A DNA stretch of 64,000 nt from Natranaerobius thermophilus JW/NM-WN-LF (GTDB taxonomy: Bacteria; Bacillota; Natranaerobiia; Natranaerobiales; Natranaerobiaceae). A model generated the notes under the pieces. It ran no database searches, was not told the DNA's origin, and worked only from the letters and a program-made list of their open reading frames with translations. The translations under genes and the position numbers were made by a program. Numbering within the stretch: the stretch's first letter is position 1; each line of letters starts with the position of its first letter. The stretch is from NCBI RefSeq assembly GCF_000020005.1, contig NC_010718.1, forward strand, positions 1,942,001 to 2,006,000, written 5' to 3'. This document shows, in pieces, positions 55,372-63,533 of the stretch.

Positions 55372-56934
55372 CTAGTCGTTATTCTTTTGGTAATGAACTT
55401 GTCCATCGATTATTGTTTTTTCAACCTGAACATCTTTTAATTTCTCGTGGGAAATTTCCAAAATGTCTTGTTCTAAAACGGTCAAGTTTGCTAACTTGCC
55501 CGGCTCTATACTTCCTTTTAAATCTTCTTCGTAAACTGACTTAGCGGCATTTATTGTGAATAATTTTAAAGCCTCAGTTACTGTCAATCGTTGTTTAGAA
55601 TTTGAATGATTTACAGCTCCGTGAATCCCTAATAAGGGATTCATGGGGGTTACATCACTGTCTGAACCCCCAATTAATAAACAGCCGGAGTCAATTATAT
55701 CCCTGTAAGGATTAGTTGTTTTAGCTCTGTCTTCGCCCAATCTAGTGCCATACATTCCAGGTCCGCCCCAAAAGTATTCAAAAGTAGGTTGGACTGATAA
55801 AGTAACATTTATTTTCTGACATCTTTCTAGTTGTTCTCGATTAATAAGTTCTGCATGTTCAATCCTGTGTCTAATGTCCTGTCTAGGATATTGTTGTTGA
55901 GCTTTTTCGTATGCTTGTAGAATTCGTTCTATAGCCCTGTCACCTATAGCGTGAACTGTAATTTGCATCCCTTGTTTGTGCGCTTTCATGACAAAATCAT
56001 CTATTTCTTGTTGAGAGTAATATAACTCACCTTTAGTTGATTGGTCATCGGTGTATGGTTCCAATAAAGCTGCCGTTCTTGATCCAAAGGATCCATCGAG
56101 AATTATGCAGCCACCAATTCGTTCAAGACCTAAATCGACAACTCTGCCAACATCTGTTGTTTGGTTGAAAACTACTATATAAAGGGGATTTTCTTCCCAT
56201 TTCCTTAATAGAATATCAACATCTTGATCACTAAATAATTTTCCACCTTCCATACTGTGAACAGTAGTTATTCCTGCCTTCAAAGCTAAGTCTGTTGCGT
56301 AATCCATAGCTTGTAGTCGCTGTTTTTCGGAAATCATATCCATAACAAGTTTCCTTACTACGCCATTTGCTACATTTCGCATATTACCTGTGACTTGTCC
56401 GTCTGTATCTCGTTCCACACCTTCCAAATTCTTTAATTCTTCATTGGTTAAATCCAAAATTTCCATGGCCTTACTATTGATTATACATGAATGGCAGTCT
56501 ACTCTATTCATCCATATTGGATTGTTAGGTGCTACTTCATCTAATTCTTTTATAGTGGGAGGTCGTTTCTCAGCTAATTTATCATCATCATATTTTGCTA
56601 CGCGAATCCAGGTACCCGGGCTCGAAGTTTCAATTTTACTCGATAAGTCTTTAAGTAACTCATCCAAGCTAGTAAATTCTGTATAATCCAAAAACAATTC
56701 GTTCATTCCAGTTTGCATAAAATGAACATGGGAATCAATAAACCCGGGTACCACTGTTTTTCCATCTAGTGACATGATTTCTGTTTCATTGCCTATTAAT
56801 TCGTCAAGTTCTTCATTATTTCCTGTCATCAAAATTTTTCCGTCTTTAATTGTAACTCCTTGCTCGATATCATGGGAATCATTTAAAGTAATTACCTTTG
56901 CATTATTAATTACTAAATCTGCCTTTTGAGGCAC
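55372..56934 (-). CDS. YtcJ-like amidohydrolase within the lysine operon
   Basis: 520 residues of the amidohydrolase superfamily, YtcJ group. Metal ligands are seen in GFIDSHVHFMQTG, ITVHAIGDRAIERI, RIEHAELINREQ and GGSDSDVTPMNPLLGI. The N- and C-terminal strands form the usual composite domain. Substrates of this group are amides or imides that are mostly unknown. Placement between kamE and kce2 suggests it frees a lysine-related compound. Start GTG 56934, 6 nt after GGAGGGAGGAA, 16 nt past the kamE stop. An upstream ATG would run through that site. Confidence 0.87.
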   Translation of the reverse strand: MPQKADLVINNAKVITLNDSHDIEQGVTIKDGKILMTGNNEELDELIGNETEIMSLDGKTVVPGFIDSHVHFMQTGMNELFLDYTEFTSLDELLKDLSSKIETSSPGTWIRVAKYDDDKLAEKRPPTIKELDEVAPNNPIWMNRVDCHSCIINSKAMEILDLTNEELKNLEGVERDTDGQVTGNMRNVANGVVRKLVMDMISEKQRLQAMDYATDLALKAGITTVHSMEGGKLFSDQDVDILLRKWEENPLYIVVFNQTTDVGRVVDLGLERIGGCIILDGSFGSRTAALLEPYTDDQSTKGELYYSQQEIDDFVMKAHKQGMQITVHAIGDRAIERILQAYEKAQQQYPRQDIRHRIEHAELINREQLERCQKINVTLSVQPTFEYFWGGPGMYGTRLGEDRAKTTNPYRDIIDSGCLLIGGSDSDVTPMNPLLGIHGAVNHSNSKQRLTVTEALKLFTINAAKSVYEEDLKGSIEPGKLANLTVLEQDILEISHEKLKDVQVEKTIIDGQVHYQKNND

Positions 56935-56950
56935 AGAAAATTCCTCCCTC

Positions 56951-57691
56951 CTAAATTTCCCCGGCAACCTTTTTAGCTATATAAGTTGCAACATCAGGGG
57001 GTAAAGTATCTTTACCAAAACCTGCGTCAAATCCAAGTTCTAATGCCAATTCATGAGTTATTCTAGGTCCTCCGACAATTAATACAAACTTTTCTCTCAA
57101 ACCTTCTGCTTCCAGGAGCTCTACTAATTCAGTTAGGTTTTTAACATGAATTTCACGTTGTGTTACAACCTGAGAAACTAATATTGCATCAGCTTCAGTT
57201 TCTACTGCCTTTTTAATCAATTCCTCATTTGGAACCTGACTGCCCATATTATGAGCGTTAAATTGAGGGTATCTTTCTAGACCGTACTCCCCGGCATATC
57301 CCTTCATGTTCATAATAGCATCAAGACCAACAGTATGAGCATCGGAGCCTGTACAAGCTCCAACAACTGTTAATTTTCTACCAATATTTTCTTCAATGTA
57401 GTCATTGATTTCATAATAATCCATCGCCTCTGTTTCTACTTTGGCTACCTTAATTTTTGTAGCATCTACAGTAGCTTCGGCTTTGCCGTATAAAACGAAG
57501 AAACTAAAACCTTCTCCCAAGTCTTGCATTTCTACTACATTTACTTCATCAAGCCCCATTTTATTTGCCATAATTCTTGCAGCTTCCCTAGCTTCAGGGC
57601 TAGCCTCTAATGGCAAGGTGAAACTCATTTGCACTTTACCGTCATTTAAAGAATCTCCATATGGTTTGATTGCAGTTTTATCCAGTTTCAT
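56951..57691 (-). CDS. kamE: Lysine 5,6-aminomutase beta subunit (cobalamin-binding)
   Basis: 246 residues. The base-off cobalamin motif DAHTVG (Asp117, His119, Gly122) follows VGACTGSDAH, and the later GHR-type loop is seen in VSQVVTQREIHVKNLTEL and VGGPRITHELALELGFDAGFG. With KamD it moves the 6-amino group of beta-lysine to C5 using adenosylcobalamin and PLP. The gene overlaps the end of kamD by 14 bp (57678-57691), indicating coupled translation. Start ATG 57691 after AAGGGGTTG. Confidence 0.96.
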   Translation of the reverse strand: MKLDKTAIKPYGDSLNDGKVQMSFTLPLEASPEAREAARIMANKMGLDEVNVVEMQDLGEGFSFFVLYGKAEATVDATKIKVAKVETEAMDYYEINDYIEENIGRKLTVVGACTGSDAHTVGLDAIMNMKGYAGEYGLERYPQFNAHNMGSQVPNEELIKKAVETEADAILVSQVVTQREIHVKNLTELVELLEAEGLREKFVLIVGGPRITHELALELGFDAGFGKDTLPPDVATYIAKKVAGEI

Positions 57692-59249
57692 TGATACCCA
57701 ACCCCTTTCTTAAAAGATCTAGGAAGGGATTATAATAACCCTGTTCCTTAGTTACTACTCCATCTGCTCCCTTTCCTCCGGTTTGAGGACGAGATATTCC
57801 AGCAAATTTTCCTTCTTCTATGGCTTTCATAAGTCCTTTATCCGCTATTTCTTCCAGCATATCTGTAGTTTGTTCTAAAATTTCATCAGCGCGTTTTTGA
57901 ATTTTTCCATTATCTTTGTAACTTATTTCATCCATTAAGTGTCTAGCATTATTGAATATATACTTGGCATTATCTAAACTAAGCGCACGGTCGTGCAGAT
58001 AAGGAGTATGAATTGCTTCAGTTAACATACCTAGAAGTTGAATATTTTGACCTGTCATAATTGAAGCCAGATTAAACATTCCATCCATCAAATGCCCTTT
58101 GAAAATATCTCCTGTCATAAACTTCGTTGGAGGCATATACTTCAAAGTAGCGTCTTTAAATACCTGGCGAGTAAGTTGGGCCTGGGCAAGTTCAAGTAAA
58201 AATCCATCTTCTATATCCGGATCTATCTCAAAAGCATGTCCTAGACCCATTTGCCATGGTGCTAAACCTGCACGATCAGCCAATTCTTCATTAATAAACT
58301 GAGAAGCCATAACTGTATGACCTTCTTCAATAGCATCGGCTGTTGTCAGGTAATTGTCCTCTCCAGTGTTAATAATAATACCAGCATAAGCATTCAACAA
58401 CCTGGAAAAATCTTGATCTACAAAGGTTCTTTTCATATTTATATCTCTAAACAAAATTCCGTACATAGCGTCATTAAGCATCATATCGAGTCTCTCTTGG
58501 GCTCCCATAGCTGCAATTTCAGGCATACATAGCCCTGAACAATAGTTAACTAATTGAATATATCTTCCTAATTCTTCCCCTACTTCATCTAATTCTTGTC
58601 TCATGATTTTAAAGTTCTCTTGAGTGGCGTAAGTACCGCCAAAGCCTTCTGTGGTTTTTCCGTAGGGAACATAATCTATCAAACTTTGAGCAGTACTTCT
58701 AATCACAGCTATAATATCAGCACCTTGCCTGGCAGCTGCTTTAGCTTGACGAGCGTCTTCATAAACATTACCTGTGGCAACAATTACATATTTCCAGGGT
58801 TGCTCACCTGGGGATTGTTTTTCCATTAGCTCTTCGCGTTCTTCACAGTTTTTACGGATATTTTCAATTGTTTTTTCAGCTAACTCGTTAACTGTTTGAT
58901 ATATCTTATCTGGATCATGTTGGGGAAGATCAGTTAATGTCAGTTCTCCCCTACCTACAGCTTCTGCTATTTCTTGGGGCTGTTTACCCGTCTCTACCAT
59001 AGCATTACCAATCCAGTAAGCTATCCCTTTTCCAAGGGAATCACTTTTGTGTACCTGTTCAACAACTACGTTGGGTAGTGGGATTTCCTCTTTATCAGTA
59101 CCGTCGATCCCCATTAATCTGGCAACAGTTCTCTCCACACTTGTAGTGGTATTTTCGTCAATATGCTTTTGTATTCCATCAGCTATCTTTTGAGAATATT
59201 TTCTGCTTTTGTCAACTAACTCTTGATTGACCTTTAATTTGGCCTCCAT
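57678..59249 (-). CDS. kamD: Lysine 5,6-aminomutase alpha subunit
   Basis: 523 residues, the normal size. The TIM-barrel region includes VIRSTAQSLIDYVPYGKTTEG, YCSGLCMPEIAAMGAQERLD, DQDFSRLLNAYAGIIINTGE and GLGHAFEIDPDIEDGF, all typical of KamD. It holds PLP and the adenosyl group. It follows the KamB-like gene by 38 bp and overlaps kamE. Start ATG 59249 after AAAGGGGTGA. Confidence 0.96.
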   Translation of the reverse strand: MEAKLKVNQELVDKSRKYSQKIADGIQKHIDENTTTSVERTVARLMGIDGTDKEEIPLPNVVVEQVHKSDSLGKGIAYWIGNAMVETGKQPQEIAEAVGRGELTLTDLPQHDPDKIYQTVNELAEKTIENIRKNCEEREELMEKQSPGEQPWKYVIVATGNVYEDARQAKAAARQGADIIAVIRSTAQSLIDYVPYGKTTEGFGGTYATQENFKIMRQELDEVGEELGRYIQLVNYCSGLCMPEIAAMGAQERLDMMLNDAMYGILFRDINMKRTFVDQDFSRLLNAYAGIIINTGEDNYLTTADAIEEGHTVMASQFINEELADRAGLAPWQMGLGHAFEIDPDIEDGFLLELAQAQLTRQVFKDATLKYMPPTKFMTGDIFKGHLMDGMFNLASIMTGQNIQLLGMLTEAIHTPYLHDRALSLDNAKYIFNNARHLMDEISYKDNGKIQKRADEILEQTTDMLEEIADKGLMKAIEEGKFAGISRPQTGGKGADGVVTKEQGYYNPFLDLLRKGLGINETG

Positions 59250-59287
59250 ATTTCGTCACCCCTTTACTTTCTTTTTAAGTTATTTAT

Positions 59288-60346
59288 TTAAGTTTGATTT
59301 TTGTACTCGGAACTCAATAAATCGTAAACCGGTACTGATAGATCCTCCTTTAGATGGTCGATAATTAATTGGGAGTTTAGATATGTCCCATCAGAACTCC
59401 AGGGATTGACTGTAACAGCAACTAACTCCAAAGAATTATATACTTGTAACGATATATTACGTAATTGTAAAAGGTTTTTTGTACGCTCTTTTAAGAAAAT
59501 CTTTGTACCATCTTTTACAATGATATTTCCGTGATCAAGTTTTACTGAGTACAGCAATTTTTCAACCAAATTATCAACTATAGCTCCATTTATCACCAAA
59601 GTATGAAAGGATTCTTTGTTTCTATAAATATAGGAACAAATAGAATCATACTCACTGAAAGAACAACCTTCCGCCAATTTCACCACTTCACCTGTTTTAG
59701 TGATCACTCCAGTATGACCGTTTTCCAGTAATTGACTAGCTTTTACCTGTAAAGCTTCATCATTAATTTCAGGGGTAGTTAGTTTGTCAATTTCAATAAT
59801 TGTTTTTTTAGCCACTAGCTCCTCAGTGTTAGCAATATTAGCTCCAGTTGCTAATACAAAACCTTCACTTAAGCTAGGCATAGCCGAACTTTTTCTATCC
59901 AAAGCTCCATCGATTAATAATAGGTCTATTTGATTTTCCAGCTGTTTTTTTACTTGATAAATTTGGTTTGCCGAGTTAATCCCGACAAGTTCACAATTAC
60001 CCCCGTAATCTCCACTTTCATAAATTCCCACTCTACCCATTGTGGTACGGTATTCTAGTTCTTTAACAAGTTTCGTTGTTATTTCCGATTTATTTGCAGC
60101 TTCACTAGTTGTTAGAAATAAGGTTCTAGGTGGAATATATACCCTGGGTTTTTTGTGTCTGGTAATGGCATCAACTTCTTCACCATCACGCCCATAAGAT
60201 AAAAGCGCCAACCTTAAATCTTTGTTCATAGCCTCTGAGATAACAGTATTTAAAGTTACAGTTTTACCTGTATTTTTTTCCATTCCAATAATAGCTAAAG
60301 TGGTTATAGATTTATTTAATATACTATCGATTATTTTATTATTCAC
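59288..60346 (-). CDS. kamB: KamB-like P-loop protein, putative aminomutase reactivase subunit
   Basis: 352 residues. The P-loop GMEKNTGKT is at residues 21-29, followed by ALLSYGRDGEEVDAI and IDLLLIDGALDRKSSAMPSL, which looks like a Walker B region of a SIMIBI-type NTPase. The C-terminal third (LVINGAIVDNLVEKLL on) is a mixed alpha/beta domain. In other lysine fermenters kamB, together with the MutS-like kamC, precedes kamD and is linked to reactivation of the B12 enzyme. That is the basis of the name. No kamC is present in this window. GTG 60346 follows AAAGGTAGAT. First gene after the sigma-54 promoter. Confidence 0.7.
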   Translation of the reverse strand: MNNKIIDSILNKSITTLAIIGMEKNTGKTVTLNTVISEAMNKDLRLALLSYGRDGEEVDAITRHKKPRVYIPPRTLFLTTSEAANKSEITTKLVKELEYRTTMGRVGIYESGDYGGNCELVGINSANQIYQVKKQLENQIDLLLIDGALDRKSSAMPSLSEGFVLATGANIANTEELVAKKTIIEIDKLTTPEINDEALQVKASQLLENGHTGVITKTGEVVKLAEGCSFSEYDSICSYIYRNKESFHTLVINGAIVDNLVEKLLYSVKLDHGNIIVKDGTKIFLKERTKNLLQLRNISLQVYNSLELVAVTVNPWSSDGTYLNSQLIIDHLKEDLSVPVYDLLSSEYKNQT

Positions 60347-60427
60347 ATCTACCTTTGGCCCCCTTTCTTATTTTCTTGTCTTTATTAAAATAGTCACAAT
60401 TCTAGACTTTGTTTTCATTTATTAAAT

Positions 60428-60446
60428 GTTGCAAAAATCATGCCAA
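60428..60446 (-). promoter_or_regulatory. Sigma-54 promoter of the kamB-kamD-kamE operon
   Basis: Minus strand TTGGCATGATTTTTGCAAC, -24 GG and -12 GC separated by 10 nt. The kamB GTG is 82 nt downstream of the element. Confidence 0.9.
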
Positions 60447-60516
60447 TTCGTCTTACCTAAGATAGCCCGAGGAAAAGCTTTTCGCATTCTAATAAATCCA
60501 TTTTCTTTTATTTGTT

Positions 60517-60557
60517 GATGCATTTGCACATCTTTTGATGCAACATTACATCAAAAG
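60517..60557. promoter_or_regulatory. Putative enhancer-binding sites upstream of kamB
   Basis: TTGATGCA near 60515-60522 and a perfect 9-8-9 palindrome CTTTTGATG / CATCAAAAG (60532-60557). About 85-110 bp upstream of the sigma-54 promoter, the usual place for an activator. Confidence 0.65.
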
Positions 60558-60686
60558 CATGTTCTGTTTTTTCACATGTTAAGATAGTCGGAATTATCTT
60601 TATACAGCTAAACTAGTCTAGTCTATGCTTATATTAAAATACTGACATTTACTTTTCAATACAAATCCCGATAAAATTTAAATTGA

Positions 60687-60716
60687 AAAGACGGGTACTT
60701 GATATTCCCCGTCTTT
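60687..60716 (-). terminator. Intrinsic terminator of the atoD-atoA-thl operon
   Basis: Minus strand: AAAGACGGG and CCCGTCTTT stem, then TTCAATTTAAATTTT. It lies about 70 nt past the thl stop. Confidence 0.8.
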
Positions 60717-60784
60717 CAATATAGGATTACTTACTTTCTTTTAACATGGAAACTTTTTCATTTACTATTAATCAAGCCCATACT

Positions 60785-61963
60785 TTATCTAGATACTATA
60801 GTTGAAACACCCATTCCACCGCCGACGCAAAGGGTGGCTAATCCTCGTTTTTTGTCTGTTCGCTTCATGTGATATAACAGAGTGATTAAAATTCGAGCAC
60901 CACTGGCTCCGATGGGGTGACCTAGAGAGACTGCTCCTCCTCCAATGTTCACTCGTTCTTCATCGAGGCCCAGCTCTTTCATGACAGCAACACTTTGTAC
61001 GGCAAAGGCTTCATTAGCTTCAATCAGATCTAGATCATCTACGCTTAAGCCAGTTTTATCTAAGACTTTTCTAGTAGCTGGTACTGGTCCTATTCCCATA
61101 TGCTCAGGTTCACAACCGGCAGAAGCGTAACCATCTAATACTCCCAAGGGCTCAAGGCCTAATTCTTTGGCTTTGGATTCAGTTGTGATCACCATGGCAG
61201 CAGCCCCATCATTTATACCAGAAGCATTAGCTGCAGTTACTGTACCTTCTTTTTGGAATGCAGGCTTCATTTTAGCTAATTTGTCTAATGTGGTCCCAGG
61301 CTTGGGATGTTCATCAGTATCGAAAATAATTGGATCTTTCTTTTTCTGTGGAATTTCTATTGGCAGAATCTCCTCTTGAAACCAGCCTTCGGAAATGGCT
61401 TTTTCTGCCTTATTTTGGCTGTCCACACTAAATTCGTCCTGTTCTTCTCGGGTTATATTATAATGTTCGGCTATGGCTTCAGCCGTATTCCCCATGTGCT
61501 GATCAGTGATTGAACACCATAGGCCGTCTTTAATCATAGCATCTTCCACTTTGCCATGCCCCATACCATATCCGAATCTCGCTTTGGACAAATAATATGG
61601 TGCCTGACTCATGTTTTCCATACCGCCCACGACAACCACTTCACTGTCGCCGTCTTTGATGGCTTGTGCTCCTAATATTAAAGCTTTCAAACCAGAGCCG
61701 CATACTTTATTAATAGTCAACGCTGGCGTTTCCTTGGGAATTCCTGCACCTAAGGATGCTTGACGTGATGGATTCATTCCTTGACCTGCCTGTAATACAT
61801 TGCCCATTATTACTTCATCTACGTCCTCTGGAGCTATGGAAGCTCTGTTCACAGCTTCTTTAATCACTTTTTCACCAAGCTTGTGAGCAGGAAAGTCCTT
61901 AAGAGAACCTCCATATGTTCCAATAGGAGTCCTTACTCCAGAAGCGATTACTATCTTTTCCAC
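60785..61963 (-). CDS. atoB: Acetyl-CoA C-acetyltransferase (thiolase)
   Basis: 392 residues. The nucleophile is Cys88 in NKVCGSGLKA. The other catalytic residues are in EANEAFAVQS, GHPIGASGARI and the C-terminal CVGGGMG. It splits acetoacetyl-CoA into two acetyl-CoA, the final step of lysine breakdown, and supplies the acetyl-CoA used by Kce. Start GTG 61963 after GGGAGGG. A frame start at 61978 would overlap that site. Third gene after atoD and atoA, which supply its substrate. Confidence 0.96.
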   Translation of the reverse strand: MEKIVIASGVRTPIGTYGGSLKDFPAHKLGEKVIKEAVNRASIAPEDVDEVIMGNVLQAGQGMNPSRQASLGAGIPKETPALTINKVCGSGLKALILGAQAIKDGDSEVVVVGGMENMSQAPYYLSKARFGYGMGHGKVEDAMIKDGLWCSITDQHMGNTAEAIAEHYNITREEQDEFSVDSQNKAEKAISEGWFQEEILPIEIPQKKKDPIIFDTDEHPKPGTTLDKLAKMKPAFQKEGTVTAANASGINDGAAAMVITTESKAKELGLEPLGVLDGYASAGCEPEHMGIGPVPATRKVLDKTGLSVDDLDLIEANEAFAVQSVAVMKELGLDEERVNIGGGAVSLGHPIGASGARILITLLYHMKRTDKKRGLATLCVGGGMGVSTIVSR

Positions 61964-61983
61964 TATTAACCCTCCCAATCTTG

Positions 61984-62643
61984 TTATTTTAAAACCCCTA
62001 CGTTATCAGGGATAATTAGGTCCGCTTCAGTTTTATCTTGCACCTCTTCAATACTAGATTGTTCAGCTACTTCCCGTAACACAGCCCCTTCTTCAGTAAT
62101 TTCAATCACACATAGTTCTGTCACTATCATATCGACCTCTTTTTCGGCTGTTAAGGGTAAGGTACATTTTTTTAAAATTTTAGGGGCACCGTTTTTGTTT
62201 ACATGTTCAGTTGCAATAATAACCTTTTTGGCACCGACAACTAAGTCCATGGCACCTCCCATTCCAGGGACTAGTTTCCCAGGAATCATCCAATTAGCTA
62301 AATTTCCTTCTTGGTCAACTTCTAAAGCTCCTAAAACAGTGCTATCCAGATGTCCACCTCTAATTATACTAAAAGATTCTGCACTATCGAAGCCAACTCC
62401 ACCAGGAATTATAGTTACTGGTTGACCACCGGCATTTGTTAAATCAGGGTCTTCTTGACCTTCTTCGGGAGCTGGTCCGACCCCTAGGACACCATTTTCC
62501 GATTGGATTAAAATATTTTCACCATCTTCAATAAAATTGGCTACTAAGGTAGGCATTCCTATTCCTAGGTTAACCACTTCTCCTGGTTGTATTTCTTGAG
62601 CTATACGCTTAGCTATTAAATTTCTTTTTTCTTTTTTATCCAT
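61984..62643 (-). CDS. atoA: 3-oxoacid/acetoacetate CoA-transferase subunit B
   Basis: 219 residues. The catalytic glutamate is Glu49 in QSENGVLGVGP, with NLGIGMPTLVANF before it and PGKLVPGMGGAMDLV after. With subunit A it transfers CoA from butyryl-CoA to acetoacetate, giving butyrate and acetoacetyl-CoA. That pair is inferred from the pathway. The family also uses acetate or succinate. The ATG is 2 bp past the atoD stop with GGGAGGGAT inside the atoD end. Confidence 0.93.
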   Translation of the reverse strand: MDKKEKRNLIAKRIAQEIQPGEVVNLGIGMPTLVANFIEDGENILIQSENGVLGVGPAPEEGQEDPDLTNAGGQPVTIIPGGVGFDSAESFSIIRGGHLDSTVLGALEVDQEGNLANWMIPGKLVPGMGGAMDLVVGAKKVIIATEHVNKNGAPKILKKCTLPLTAEKEVDMIVTELCVIEITEEGAVLREVAEQSSIEEVQDKTEADLIIPDNVGVLK

Positions 62644-62645
62644 AG

Positions 62646-63302
62646 TTATCCCTCCTCCCTTCTCACAAGATAGTCAACATAGACACCGGGAGTTATAACT
62701 TCGTCTGGATCTAATTCACCTGGTTCTACTATTTCTCCAACTTCGGCTATCACGACTTTAGCAGCTTTAGCCATAAGAGGATTAAAATTACGTGCAGAAA
62801 GTCTATAAACCAAGTTACCATTTTTATCAGCTTTTTCTGCTTTGATTAAAGCCACATCACCTTCTATAGGTTCTGCTAAAATATACTCTTTTTCATCAAC
62901 TGTTAGCTTTTGCTTACCTTCTTCGGCAACAGTACCAATTCCAGTAGGTGTTAGAATACCCCCAAGTCCTGCACCAGCTGCGCGGACTTGTTCCGCTAGT
63001 GTTCCCTGAGGCACCAGGTCAACTTCAAGTTCTCCATTATTCATTTTTTCCCCGGTATACTTGTTGGTGCCAATATGAGAAACTATGACCTTTTCAAACT
63101 GATTAGAAACTATTAGTTTACCGATTCCTTTTTCGGGAAAAGAAGTATCATTTGCTACTAAAGTCAATTTTCCTGTTCCTTGTTCTTGTAGAGCATCAAC
63201 CAATGTTTCCGGAGTTCCGGTTGCAAGAAAGCCACCCACCATTACGGTGGATCCGTCTGTAATTTGCTTGACACTTTCTTTTGCAGACAGTATTTCTATC
63301 AT
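62646..63302 (-). CDS. atoD: 3-oxoacid/acetoacetate CoA-transferase subunit A
   Basis: 218 residues. The family start pattern is VKQITDGSTVMVGGFLATGTPETLVDAL. IVSHIGTNKYTGEKMNNGELEVDLVPQGTLAEQVRAAGAGLGGILTPTGIGT is split here across conserved turns and fits subunit A. Forms a heterodimer or heterotetramer with AtoA. ATG 63302 follows GGGAGGTG. The GTG/ATG 15 nt earlier overlaps the site. First gene behind a sigma-54 promoter. Confidence 0.93.
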   Translation of the reverse strand: MIEILSAKESVKQITDGSTVMVGGFLATGTPETLVDALQEQGTGKLTLVANDTSFPEKGIGKLIVSNQFEKVIVSHIGTNKYTGEKMNNGELEVDLVPQGTLAEQVRAAGAGLGGILTPTGIGTVAEEGKQKLTVDEKEYILAEPIEGDVALIKAEKADKNGNLVYRLSARNFNPLMAKAAKVVIAEVGEIVEPGELDPDEVITPGVYVDYLVRREEG

Positions 63303-63363
63303 AATTTCACCTCCCATAGTGGTAAATCAAAATTTATTTATAAATCGAGGTAATTATATACTT

Positions 63364-63381
63364 ATGCAACATTCATGCCAA
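63364..63381 (-). promoter_or_regulatory. Sigma-54 promoter of the atoD-atoA-thl operon
   Basis: Minus strand TTGGCATGAATGTTGCAT, with 10 nt between the GG and GC. About 60 nt before the atoD ATG. Confidence 0.9.
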
Positions 63382-63474
63382 CTCTCTAATCACTTTACAA
63401 GTACCTTTTGGATCCCACTAATGCTATATTAATAATTTAATCATTATATTAGCCTACAATTTTCGATTCGATTT

Positions 63475-63506
63475 TGCATCAAATTATTCGAGTTGCGCAT
63501 CAAAAA
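63475..63506. promoter_or_regulatory. Putative enhancer-binding sites upstream of atoD
   Basis: Direct repeats TGCATCAAA (63475-63483) and GCATCAAAAA (63497-63506), with their CATC cores 21 bp apart, two helical turns. About 95-125 bp upstream of the sigma-54 promoter and next to the end of the activator gene. Same core as the palindrome before kamB. Confidence 0.6.
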
Positions 63507-63533
63507 TTATATTTTAGTTCGATAGATTTTATA

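Larger units (their letters stand above)
60347..60784. other. Control region between thl and kamB
   Basis: 438 bp with no gene. It contains the kamB sigma-54 promoter (60428-60446), an activator-site candidate (60517-60557) and the thl terminator (60687-60716). Confidence 0.6.
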
